Origin: JAIBJN01 sp963842305
Lineage (GTDB): Bacteria > Actinomycetota > Thermoleophilia > Gaiellales > Gaiellaceae
Direction: 5' to 3'
DNA length: 64,000 bases
Assembly: GCA_963842305.1 (NCBI GenBank)
Contig: CAWJFW010000002.1
Span: forward strand, 744,001 to 808,000
Of the stretch, positions 43,009-50,991 are shown piece after piece (positions within the stretch are counted from its first letter, which is position 1; each line of letters begins with the position of its first letter). The position numbers and the translations under genes were made by a program. A model generated the notes under the pieces. That model had not been told where the DNA came from. It saw nothing but the letters and a program-made list of their open reading frames with translations, and searched no databases.

Positions 43009-43945
43009 CTCTGTCGAGGAACGGCTGGCCCGGTCAGCCGGGCTCGAGTTCGACGCCTTCACCGTCGAAGGGCTTCAGCGGCACGTGAGCGTCGACCTCC
43101 TTCGAGCGCTTGCCCGCGACGCGGCGGCGCCGGCCGCCTGCATCCGGATACTCCGGCGCCGCCGGCCCGATGCCGTCCTCGGCGCGGGCGGCTACGTCGG
43201 AGGGCCCATGGTCGCGGCAGCGGGCGTCCTGCGGATCGCCGCGGCGGTCATGGAGGCGGATGCCGAGCTCGGTCTCGCGAACCGTCTCGCCGTCCCGGTC
43301 GCGAAGCGGGTCTTTCTCGCCTTTCCACTCGAAGGCCGCGAGGGGTCGAAGTACCAGGTCGTCGGCCGTCCCATCCCGGCGCGCTCGCGCCCGCCCGATC
43401 GGGCTGCGGCGCGAGCGGTATTCGATCTTCCCGCCGACGGCCCGGCCGTGCTCGTCTTCGGGGGGAGCCAGGGATCGAAGGCGCTGAACGAGGCCGCGTT
43501 CGAGGCGTTCGCCGAAGGGGGTCCCGCGATCATCCACCTCGCCGGCGAGCGTGACTATCCGGAGCTCGAGCGGCGTTCCCGGCGAGAGGACTACCGCCTG
43601 CTCGGGTTCACCGATGACTTCGGCGCGGCCCTCGCGGCCGCCGACCTGGTCGTCGCACGGGCCGGGGGCTCCGTCTGGGAGGTGGCCGCCGCCGGGCGGC
43701 CGGCGCTGCTCGTCCCGTACCCGCACGCGACCGCCGACCACCAGTCGAAGAACGCGCGCTACTTCGCGCGCGGCGGCGGGGCGATCGTCGTGCCCGAGTC
43801 CGAGCTCGATCTCAGGCGCCAGGTCGACGAGCTTCTTGGCGATCCCGAGCTGCTCGACGCGATGAGAGAGTCCATGCTCGGGCTGGCGAGGCCCGATGCC
43901 GCCGACGCCGTGGCGGAGGAGCTGATCTTGCTTGCTCGGGCTTGA
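42878..43945 (+). CDS. murG: Lipid II synthase (GlcNAc transferase MurG)
   Basis: The 355-residue GT28 enzyme adds GlcNAc to lipid I on the inner membrane face. It has LLIAAGGTAGHVLPALAVAE, LGAGGYVGGPMVAAA, VFGGSQGSKALNEA, VARAGGSVWEVAAAGRPAL and PYPHATADHQSKNARYF. ATG 42878 gives a normal N-terminus. Its start lies inside the apparent ftsW tail, and it overlaps murC by 14 bases. Confidence 0.96.
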   Translation: MPPSPAPQLLIAAGGTAGHVLPALAVAESLQSRGASVTLAGRPDSVEERLARSAGLEFDAFTVEGLQRHVSVDLLRALARDAAAPAACIRILRRRRPDAVLGAGGYVGGPMVAAAGVLRIAAAVMEADAELGLANRLAVPVAKRVFLAFPLEGREGSKYQVVGRPIPARSRPPDRAAARAVFDLPADGPAVLVFGGSQGSKALNEAAFEAFAEGGPAIIHLAGERDYPELERRSRREDYRLLGFTDDFGAALAAADLVVARAGGSVWEVAAAGRPALLVPYPHATADHQSKNARYFARGGGAIVVPESELDLRRQVDELLGDPELLDAMRESMLGLARPDAADAVAEELILLARA

Positions 43946-45134
43946 GGGCCGCCACCTCTGGTTCGCCGGGATCGGCGGCGCCGGGCTCTCGGGCTATGCA
44001 ATCGTGGCGAAAGCCTGGGGCGCCGAAGTCTCCGGATGGGATCGGAACGAGACGCCGTATCTCGCGCACGTCCGGGCCGCCGAGATTCCGGTCGAGGTCT
44101 CCGCCGAGCCCCCCGAGCCGCCGGCCGGAGCGGAGGTGGTCGTTTCGACCGCCTACGCCGGGCGTGTGCACGGCCTGCGACGTGCCGAGCTCCTGGCCGA
44201 GCTCGTCGGGCTCCGACGCTCGATCGTGGTTTCCGGCGCCCACGGGAAGACCACGACCAGCGCAATGATCGCCTACGTCCTCGACGCGCTCGGCGACGAT
44301 CCGTCGTTCCTCGTCGGCGGCGAGGTTCCGCAGCTCGGCGGCAACGCGCGCGCCGGGCGCGGTTGGCTCGTCGTCGAGGGCGACGAGTCGGACGGGACGG
44401 TCTTCGAGCTGCCGGCCGACATCGCCGTCGTCACGAACATCGAGCTAGACCACCACGCGACCTTCTCCTCGGTCGCCGAGCTCGAGCAGCGCTTCGAGGA
44501 GTGGACGTCGGGGCTTCCCGACGTCCGCGTCGTTTGGGGCCGCGACATCGACCCGGTCGACTTCGAGCTCTCGGTCCCGGGGGAGCACAACCGCCTGAAC
44601 GCAGCCTGCGCACTGGCGGCGCTCGACCTTGCAGGTTTCGATCGTGCCGCCGCTGCAAATGCGCTTCGCGGGTTCCGCGGGGTGGGCCGCCGGCTCGAGG
44701 CTCACGGTGAGGCGGGCGGCGTTCGGTTGGTGGACGACTACGCTCACCATCCCTCCGAAGTTGCGGCGACCCTGCGAACGGCCCGCGAGCTCGCCGGGGA
44801 CGGTCGCCTCGTCGTCCTCTTCCAGCCCCACCTCTACTCGCGCACGCGCCATCTGGGGCGCGAGCTCGGGGAGGCACTCGCACTCGCCGATGCCGCTGTC
44901 GTCACCGAGATCTACCCGGCGCGTGAAGAGCCTGTCGCCGGAGTCAGCGGAAAGCTCGTCGTCGACCGGCTCGTCGAGGTTCGTCCGGGGATGGCGGTTG
45001 GGTGGGCACCCGCTCTGCCCGATGCCGCCCGACTCGCGGCGGGCCTGACTCGGCCCGGCGGCCTCCTCTTGACGGTGGGCGCCGGGGACATCGGCACGGC
45101 GCTGCCGCTCGTTCGCGAGGAGCTCGGCGGATGA
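43932..45134 (+). CDS. murC: UDP-MurNAc--L-alanine ligase
   Basis: The 400-residue Mur ligase adds the first amino acid. It has WFAGIGGAGLSGYAIVAK, P-loop VSGAHGKTTTSAMIA, VVEGDESDGTVFEL, NIELDHHATFSSV, DDYAHHPSEVAATL and QPHLYSRTRHL. It is shorter than many MurC proteins (about 450-490) but has all three domains. The TTG start at 43932 overlaps murG; no better start exists. Confidence 0.95.
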   Translation: MLGLEGRHLWFAGIGGAGLSGYAIVAKAWGAEVSGWDRNETPYLAHVRAAEIPVEVSAEPPEPPAGAEVVVSTAYAGRVHGLRRAELLAELVGLRRSIVVSGAHGKTTTSAMIAYVLDALGDDPSFLVGGEVPQLGGNARAGRGWLVVEGDESDGTVFELPADIAVVTNIELDHHATFSSVAELEQRFEEWTSGLPDVRVVWGRDIDPVDFELSVPGEHNRLNAACALAALDLAGFDRAAAANALRGFRGVGRRLEAHGEAGGVRLVDDYAHHPSEVAATLRTARELAGDGRLVVLFQPHLYSRTRHLGRELGEALALADAAVVTEIYPAREEPVAGVSGKLVVDRLVEVRPGMAVGWAPALPDAARLAAGLTRPGGLLLTVGAGDIGTALPLVREELGG

Positions 45135-46015
45135 ACGAGCACGTTCAGATGAGCCGGTATACGACCCTCGGAACCGGGGGACCGGCGCACTGGTTCGACA
45201 CCCCGCAAACCGTCGAGGAGCTGGTCGACCGCCTGATCTGGGCCGACGCCGAGGGGCTCCCAGTCGCCGTGGTCGGCCTCGGCTCCAATCTGCTCGTCGC
45301 AGACGAGGGGTTCCCCGGGGTCGTGCTGAAGCTGAGTGGGGAGCTTGCCCGCGCCGAGGCGATCAAGGGGATGCTGGTTGCAGGCGGGGGAGCCCCGCTT
45401 GCGGTCTGCCTGCATCGCGCCCGAGCCGCCGAGCTCGGCGGCATCGAGTTCGTCTGCGCGATCCCCGGGACCGTTGGCGGCGGCCTCTGGATGAACGCCG
45501 GCGCTTACGGCGGCGACATCGCGGGCGTGCTGACCAGGGCGTTGGTCGCCGACGCCTCGGGCGCCCGCTGGCGGACACCCGAGGAGCTGGGGCTTCGCTA
45601 CCGCTCGTCCGGTCTTCTGCCTGGGCAGGTCGTGGCGTCGGCCGAGCTGGCCCTCGAGCCGCGTCCGCTCGCCGCGATCAAGGAAACGGTGGCCGCCATG
45701 CAGTCCAAGCGCAAGGCCGCCCAGCCCACGAACAAACGGACGTTCGGGAGCGTGTTCAAGAACCCCGATCACGAGCTGACGGCGGGACAGCTGCTCGAAG
45801 CCTGCGGCCTGCGCGGCCTTGCCATCGGAGGAGCGCAGATCTCGCCGAAGCACGCCAACTTCATCGAGAACGCGGGGGAGGCGCGCTCCGCGGACGCCAT
45901 CGCGCTCATCGTGGAGGCCCGGCGTCGCGCGCAGGAGCAATTCGGCGTCCTCCTGCACCCGGAGGTGCAGCTGCTGGGGGCGCTGGAGATCCCCGCCCTC
46001 GAGCCCCAGAGGTAG
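45131..46015 (+). CDS. murB: UDP-N-acetylenolpyruvoylglucosamine reductase
   Basis: The 294-residue FAD enzyme reduces the enolpyruvyl group to MurNAc. It has YTTLGTGGPAHWFDTP, VVGLGSNLLVADEGF, the FAD loop CAIPGTVGGGLWMNAGAYGG, the catalytic Ser in GSVFKNPDH and ISPKHANFIENAG. Its short C-terminal layout fits type II MurB. ATG overlaps murC by four bases. Confidence 0.95.
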   Translation: MNEHVQMSRYTTLGTGGPAHWFDTPQTVEELVDRLIWADAEGLPVAVVGLGSNLLVADEGFPGVVLKLSGELARAEAIKGMLVAGGGAPLAVCLHRARAAELGGIEFVCAIPGTVGGGLWMNAGAYGGDIAGVLTRALVADASGARWRTPEELGLRYRSSGLLPGQVVASAELALEPRPLAAIKETVAAMQSKRKAAQPTNKRTFGSVFKNPDHELTAGQLLEACGLRGLAIGGAQISPKHANFIENAGEARSADAIALIVEARRRAQEQFGVLLHPEVQLLGALEIPALEPQR

Positions 46016-46046
46016 GACCGGGCCGCCGGGCGGCGAACTCGGTCCC

Positions 46047-46832
46047 GTGGTCAGCAGACCGCATCTTGCACTCGTGCCCGCAAACGGGCTGGGAGGACGA
46101 CTGCGCGGCTATCTCGGCCGCGCGTTGGTCGTTGCCGGCATCGTTCTGGCCTGCGCCGGCCTTGCGTACGCGGTCGCCCGCTTCACGTCGCTGTTTGCGC
46201 TGCACGAGTTCGAGGTGACCGGGGGACCTCCGGCGGCGAGGGAGGCGGTGCGCGATGTCGCCGGGTCGTTCGAGGGGACGAGCCTCGTCGCACTCGACCT
46301 AGACGAGCTTCGCGCGCGACTCGAAGAGCTCCCGAGCGTCGAATCGGTTCGGTTCGACCGCGCCTTCCCTCACACGCTGCGCATCGTCGTCGTGCCCGAA
46401 GAGGCCCTCGCGGTCGTCAAGGACGGTTCGGCCGCCTGGCTCGTGTCCGGGAGCGGCAGGGTGATTCGAAGCGCCGACCCAGAGACAAGGAGGACAGTCG
46501 TCTGGACGGCGCAGACAGGGCTCGAGCCGGGAGCGGTGGTCCAGGACGAGAACGCCCGGCTCGCGCTCGAAGGCCTCCGCCGGCTTCCGACGAACTTTCC
46601 GGAGCGGATCGAGACGGCACGGGCTGCTGCAGGTGCCGTGACGCTGGTGCTTGCCGGCGGGACGGAACTGCGGCTCGGCAATGCGGTGTCGCTGGCCCTG
46701 AAGCTCGCGGCCGCCGCCCGCGTCCTGCAGGGGATGGGCACGGCCGAACGCGCTGCTCTCGGGTATCTCGACGTGTCGGTGCCCGAGCGAGCAGTCGGGG
46801 GAACAAGCTTAAACTCTCAACTTGAGGGTTAG
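46047..46832 (+). CDS. ftsQ: Division protein FtsQ/DivIB
   Basis: The 261-residue bitopic protein has a short cytoplasmic start, one helix (ALVVAGIVLACAGLAYAVAR), a POTRA domain (HEFEVTGGPPAAREAVRDVA) and the FtsQ domain (VESVRFDRAFPHTLRIVVV, AAWLVSGSGRVI). It anchors FtsL/FtsB at the septum. GTG 46047 was chosen at the cytoplasmic start; GTG 46074 is possible. Its last codons lie inside a dyad in front of ftsZ. Confidence 0.9.
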   Translation: MVSRPHLALVPANGLGGRLRGYLGRALVVAGIVLACAGLAYAVARFTSLFALHEFEVTGGPPAAREAVRDVAGSFEGTSLVALDLDELRARLEELPSVESVRFDRAFPHTLRIVVVPEEALAVVKDGSAAWLVSGSGRVIRSADPETRRTVVWTAQTGLEPGAVVQDENARLALEGLRRLPTNFPERIETARAAAGAVTLVLAGGTELRLGNAVSLALKLAAAARVLQGMGTAERAALGYLDVSVPERAVGGTSLNSQLEG

Positions 46833-46948
46833 ACTTTGAGTGGAAAGCCGCTGCAAATGCGGATTTGACATCCCGCCGAAGGGTGCGTACCCTCAGCCCG
46901 ACGCTCAAGCTGAGCTTCAAGCTCGGCGTGTCTGGGAGAGGATTCAAC
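46812..46948 (+). promoter_or_regulatory. ftsZ upstream control region with two dyads
   Basis: AACTCTCAA-C-TTGAGGGTT (46812-46830, one mismatch pair) overlaps the ftsQ stop. ACTTTGAG at 46833-46840 partly repeats its right half. A second, perfect palindrome GAGCTT-C-AAGCTC lies at 46912-46924. The first 40 bases are AT-richer than the surroundings. The Shine-Dalgarno GAGAGGA ends six bases before the ftsZ GTG. Centre gaps of one base favour protein operators over RNA hairpins. Confidence 0.55.
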
Positions 46949-48019
46949 GTGAAAGAACAATCGGGCAATTATCTGGCGGTCATCAAGGTCGTCGGCACCG
47001 GGGGCGGCGGCTCCAACGCGGTCAACCGGATGGTGGAGGCGGGCCTTCGCGGTTGCGAGTTCGTCGCCGTGAACACCGACGCGCAGGCACTCCTGATGGT
47101 CGAGGCCGATCAGAAGATCCACATCGGCGCAGCCGCGACGCGAGGCCTTGGCGCCGGCGCGGATCCGCAGAAGGGCTACGAGGCCGCGATGGAGACGCGG
47201 GACGAGCTCAAGGAGGCGCTCAAGGGCGCGGACATGGTGTTCGTCACCGCGGGCGAAGGCGGCGGAACCGGTACAGGCTCGGCGCCGGTGATCGCCGAGA
47301 TCGCGCGCGAGCTGGGCGCGCTGACCGTCGGCGTCGTCACCCGCCCGTTCGGTTTCGAGGGAGGCCGCCGCTCCGAGCAGGCCCAGGCCGGCATCGGCAA
47401 GCTGCGTGACCACGTCGACACACTGATCATCATCCCCAACGACCGCCTGCTCCAGGTCGTCGAGAAGCAGACCTCGGTCGTCGACGCGTTCCGCATGGCC
47501 GACGAGGTGCTTCGCCAGGGCGTGCAGGGGATCACGGACCTGATCACGATCCCGGGTCTCGTCAACCTCGACTTCGCGGACGTCCGCACGATCATGAACG
47601 ACGCCGGCTCGGCCCTCATGGGCATCGGTGAAGCGGAGGGCGAGAACCGTGCCGCCGAGGCAGCGCGCGCCGCCGTGTCGTCCCCGCTCCTCGAGGCTTC
47701 TGTCGCCGGTGCGACGGGCGTCCTCCTCAACATCACGGGCGGCCCCGACATCGGTCTGTTCGAGGTGAACGAGGCCGCGGAGGTCGTGACAGGCGCGTCG
47801 GACCTGAACGCGAACGTCATCTTCGGCGCGGTCATCGACGAGACGATGGGGGGCCGGGTGCGGGTCACGGTGATCGCCACCGGATTCGACAAGGCCTACC
47901 GGCGCGAGCCCCGCGAGCGGGAGCGCGAGGAGTCGCTGGGCGAGCGTGAGCCCGCGAGTGAGGGGTTCGACGTGCCCTCGGGTGTCCTCGAGGTCCCGTC
48001 CTTCCTCCGTCGCTCGTAG
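46949..48019 (+). CDS. ftsZ: Cell-division GTPase FtsZ
   Basis: The 356-residue tubulin homologue forms the Z ring. It has IKVVGTGGGGSNAVNRM, the GTP loop GEGGGTGTGSAPVIAEIA, RPFGFEGGRRSEQA, the T7 catalytic loop DFADVRTIMNDAGSALMG, an acidic/basic linker, and the C-terminal partner-binding peptide EVPSFLRRS. GTG 46949 has GAGAGGA seven bases upstream. It closes the dcw cluster. The usual sepF/yggS neighbours are absent here. Confidence 0.97.
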   Translation: MKEQSGNYLAVIKVVGTGGGGSNAVNRMVEAGLRGCEFVAVNTDAQALLMVEADQKIHIGAAATRGLGAGADPQKGYEAAMETRDELKEALKGADMVFVTAGEGGGTGTGSAPVIAEIARELGALTVGVVTRPFGFEGGRRSEQAQAGIGKLRDHVDTLIIIPNDRLLQVVEKQTSVVDAFRMADEVLRQGVQGITDLITIPGLVNLDFADVRTIMNDAGSALMGIGEAEGENRAAEAARAAVSSPLLEASVAGATGVLLNITGGPDIGLFEVNEAAEVVTGASDLNANVIFGAVIDETMGGRVRVTVIATGFDKAYRREPREREREESLGEREPASEGFDVPSGVLEVPSFLRRS

Positions 48020-48070
48020 GACAAGCCGTTCGTTCGCCGGGAACGCCGGCCGTGTAGAAAGCAGGGGAGC

Positions 48071-49441
48071 ATGCGCGCCCCCCGTGAGCCGTTCCGAATC
48101 AAGATGGTCGAGCCCATCCGCTCGACCACGCGGCCGGAGCGCGAGGCTGCGCTGACCGCGGCCGGCTTGAACCTCTTCCTCCTTTCAGCCGCAGACGTCG
48201 AGCTGGATCTTCTCACCGACTCCGGCACCGGCGCGATGAGTCAGGAGCAGTGGGCGGCCCTGATGGTCGGGGACGAGTCCTACGCGGGATCGCGGAGCTT
48301 CGAGCGCTTCCGCGAGGCGGTTCGCGAGGTGCTCGGGTTCCCGTACGTGCTTCCAGCGCACCAGGGACGCGGCGCGGAGAGCCTGTTCTTCGGAGCGGTC
48401 ATCGACCCCGGCGAGATCGTCCCCTCGAACGCCCACTTCGACACGACGCGCGCCCACATCGAGGTTCGGGACGGCATCGCGCTCGACCTCCCGGTCGCGG
48501 AGGTGCTCGATCCGGTCTCCGATGAGCCGTTCAAGGGAGACATGGACGTCGCGCGACTCGCGGAGCTGCTCGACGGGAAGGACGGCGAACGCGTGTCGAT
48601 CGTGATGCTCACGATCACGAACAACGCGGGCGGCGGTCAGCCCGTGTCCCTGGCGAACATCCGTGAGGTTGCGGCTCTCGCGCATCGGCACGGGAAGAAG
48701 TTCGTCCTCGACATCGCACGGTTCGCCGAGAACGCATGGTTCATCCGCGAGCGTGAGGACGGGTACGCGAACGTGGGGCTCGACGAGATCGCCCGCGAGC
48801 AGCTCGCCGAGGCCGACGCCGTCCTCATGAGCGCGAAGAAGGACGCCATCGCGAACATCGGCGGGTTCGTCGCGATCCGCGAGGACGAGGAGTTCTTCCA
48901 GCGACTCCAGGCGCGCGGAATCGTGTTCGAGGGCTTCCACACCTACGGCGGGCTCGCCGGCCGTGACCTGGAGGCGATCGCGGCCGGCCTGCGGGAGGTG
49001 CTCGACGAGGACTACCTCCGGCACCGCATCGAGCAGGTCGCGTACCTCGGCACGGTCCTGGCCGATGTGGGCGCGGCCGTCCTGCGACCGGGAGGACACG
49101 CCGTCTACCTCGACGCCGGAGCCATGCTTCCGCACGTGCCCGCGGAGGAGTTCCCGGCCCAGGCGCTCGCCTGCTCCCTCTATCTCGCCGGCGGCGTGCG
49201 TGGAGTCGAGATCGGATCGTCGATGGCGGGTCGCGATCCCGAGACAGGGACAAACCGTCATCCGCCGCTGGAGCTCGTCCGGTTGGCCGTGCCCAGGCGG
49301 GTCTACACCTCACGCCAGCTCGAGCAGGCCGCCGACGCTGCGGCCGACGTGCTCGCGAAGGCCGACTCCGTTCGCGGTCTTCGGATCACCTACGAGGCGC
49401 CGGTGCTGCGGCATTTCACGGCTCGTTTCGAGCACGTCTGA
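48071..49441 (+). CDS. Tryptophanase / tyrosine phenol-lyase family PLP enzyme
   Basis: The 456-residue fold-type I PLP enzyme resembles beta-eliminating lyases. It has FRIKMVEPIRSTTRPEREAA, DLLTDSGTGAMSQEQWAAL, GDESYAGSRSF, the cofactor Lys in LMSAKKDAIANIGGF, and EGFHTYGGLAGRDLEAIA. It cleaves Trp to indole or Tyr to phenol, releasing pyruvate and ammonia; which one cannot be told here. ATG has GGGGAGC upstream. It stands between ftsZ and the glycine cleavage operon. Confidence 0.92.
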   Translation: MRAPREPFRIKMVEPIRSTTRPEREAALTAAGLNLFLLSAADVELDLLTDSGTGAMSQEQWAALMVGDESYAGSRSFERFREAVREVLGFPYVLPAHQGRGAESLFFGAVIDPGEIVPSNAHFDTTRAHIEVRDGIALDLPVAEVLDPVSDEPFKGDMDVARLAELLDGKDGERVSIVMLTITNNAGGGQPVSLANIREVAALAHRHGKKFVLDIARFAENAWFIREREDGYANVGLDEIAREQLAEADAVLMSAKKDAIANIGGFVAIREDEEFFQRLQARGIVFEGFHTYGGLAGRDLEAIAAGLREVLDEDYLRHRIEQVAYLGTVLADVGAAVLRPGGHAVYLDAGAMLPHVPAEEFPAQALACSLYLAGGVRGVEIGSSMAGRDPETGTNRHPPLELVRLAVPRRVYTSRQLEQAADAAADVLAKADSVRGLRITYEAPVLRHFTARFEHV

Positions 49442-49501
49442 TCGCTATTCCGGCACGGTCTCGTGCCCCACCTGAGCGGTCGCTCGCGGTAGTGTCGAGA
49501 C

Positions 49502-49519
49502 GGGGGGCTCGCTGCCCCC
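49502..49519 (+). terminator. Possible GC hairpin after the lyase gene
   Basis: GGGGG-ctcgctg-CCCCC forms a strong stem 61 bases after the lyase stop and upstream of the gcvT promoter. The CCCCC can also pair with the next GGGGG (49522-49527). No T tract follows, so it is not a classical terminator. Confidence 0.3.
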
Positions 49520-49550
49520 TTGGGGGGCGTCCGACCGCCCGCGATGCGGG

Positions 49551-49556
49551 TAGGAT
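49551..49556 (+). promoter_or_regulatory. -10 hexamer of a leaderless promoter for gcvT
   Basis: TAGGAT, 8 bases before GTG 49565. It leaves no room for a glycine riboswitch in the mRNA, and I see no riboswitch core in 49442-49564. Confidence 0.5.
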
Positions 49557-49564
49557 CCCGCCCG

Positions 49565-50596
49565 GTGCAGACGCTTCGGCGCACGCCACTGTACGAGCGA
49601 CATGCCGCACTCGGCGCCCGTCTCGTTCCCTTTGCGGGCTGGGAGATGCCGGTGCAGTACTCGGGCATCGCCGACGAACACCGCGCTGTCAGGACGGACG
49701 CAGGCGTCTTCGACGTCTCGCATATGGGCGAGCTCCGGCTCGCGGGCGAAGGATCCCGCGCATACCTGCAGGCACGACTTTCCAACGACCTGGACCGGAT
49801 CGGCTCCGGCGAGGCTCAGTACACGCTTTTAACCGATCCCAGCGGGGGGATCGTCGACGATCTGATCGCATATCGCAGGGACGACGAGGACTACCTCCTG
49901 GTGGTCAACGCCGCGAATCTCGACGCTGATCACACGGCGCTGTCGCAGACCGATGACGTCTCGGACGAGTGGGCGTACCTCGCCGTCCAGGGCCCGAAGG
50001 CGCTCGATCGGCTGGGCGTCGAGATCGAGCCGTTCACGTTTCGGGAGGGCGTCGATGTCCTCGGGGTCTCATGCCTCGTCGCCGGCACCGGCTACACGGG
50101 CGAGCGAGGCTGCGAGCTCGGCTGCTCGCCTGCAGACGCAGTTGCCCTCTGGGACGCGATCCTCGAGCAAGGCGTCGTGCCGTGCGGGCTCGGCGCGCGC
50201 GACACCCTCCGGCTCGAGGTGTGCTACCCGCTGCATGGAAACGACATCTCGACCGAGCGCACCCCGATCGAAGCCGGCCTCGGCTGGGCGTGTGCGCTCG
50301 ACAAGGAGTTCACCGGGGTCGAAGCGCTTCGACGCCAGAAGGTGGACGGCCCAGAGCAGAAGTTGATCGCCTTCGTGATGGAGGATCCCGGCATTCCACG
50401 CGCGGGGATGCAGATCGCCGAAGGCGGCGAGGTTACCTCGGGGACGCTGTCGCCGATGCTCGAGGTGGGGATCGGGCTCGGCTACGTGCCCAGCAGTCTC
50501 GCGAAGCCCGGCACGGTCATCACGATCGACCTGCGCGGGAGGCCGCGCCGCGGGCGTATCGTCCCAAAGCCGTTCTACAAGCGAGAGGAGGCCTAG
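49565..50596 (+). CDS. gcvT: Glycine cleavage system T protein (aminomethyltransferase)
   Basis: The 343-residue tetrahydrofolate-dependent enzyme releases ammonia from the H-protein-bound aminomethyl group. It has LRRTPLYERHAALGARLVPF, AGWEMPVQYSG, FDVSHMGELRLAG, GTGYTGERGCEL and CYPLHGNDISTERTPIEAGL. GTG 49565 matches the family start; ATG 49544 is also in frame. First gene of gcvT-gcvH-gcvPA-gcvPB. Confidence 0.95.
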   Translation: MQTLRRTPLYERHAALGARLVPFAGWEMPVQYSGIADEHRAVRTDAGVFDVSHMGELRLAGEGSRAYLQARLSNDLDRIGSGEAQYTLLTDPSGGIVDDLIAYRRDDEDYLLVVNAANLDADHTALSQTDDVSDEWAYLAVQGPKALDRLGVEIEPFTFREGVDVLGVSCLVAGTGYTGERGCELGCSPADAVALWDAILEQGVVPCGLGARDTLRLEVCYPLHGNDISTERTPIEAGLGWACALDKEFTGVEALRRQKVDGPEQKLIAFVMEDPGIPRAGMQIAEGGEVTSGTLSPMLEVGIGLGYVPSSLAKPGTVITIDLRGRPRRGRIVPKPFYKREEA

Positions 50597-50991
50597 TGGC
50601 CGCCGACGAAAGCTACCCCGACGACCTTCGCTACCACCCCGAGCACGACTGGGCACGAATCGACGGCGACGAGGCCACGCTTGGGATCACCTGGTACGCG
50701 CAGGACGCGCTCGGCGAGATCGTCCATTTCGAGCCGCCGGAGACAGGGTCGTCGCTCGCCCGGGGCGAGAGCTACGGCGAAGTGGAGTCCGTCAAGGCGG
50801 TGAGCGAGGTGATCGCGCCGCTCTCCGGCGAGGTCCTCGAGGTCAACGGCCAGGTCGTTTCCGAGCCGGAGACGATCAACGAGGATCCACACGGGGCGGG
50901 CTGGCTCGTCCGCATACGGCTGTCGGATGCCTCCGAGGCGGACGAGCTTCTCGACGCCGCGGCCTATCGTGCGCTCCTGGTCGACCAGTGA
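50596..50991 (+). CDS. gcvH: Glycine cleavage system H protein (lipoyl carrier)
   Basis: The 131-residue carrier has DDLRYHPEHDWARIDGDEAT, GITWYAQDALGEIVHFEPPE and the lipoyl-Lys motif GEVESVKAVSEVIAPLSGEV. It shuttles the aminomethyl group between P, T and L proteins. GTG overlaps the gcvT stop by one base, with GAGGAGG seven bases upstream. Confidence 0.97.
   Translation: MAADESYPDDLRYHPEHDWARIDGDEATLGITWYAQDALGEIVHFEPPETGSSLARGESYGEVESVKAVSEVIAPLSGEVLEVNGQVVSEPETINEDPHGAGWLVRIRLSDASEADELLDAAAYRALLVDQ

Noticed and set aside
48037..48051. GCCGG-gaacg-CCGGC hairpin after ftsZ as a terminator.
   Set aside because: It is short, has no T tract and lies close to the next gene's ribosome site, so the evidence is too weak for a feature call.
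49442..49564. Possible glycine riboswitch in front of gcvT.
   Set aside because: No glycine aptamer core is visible and the -10 box lies only 8 bases before the gcvT start, so the mRNA has no leader.
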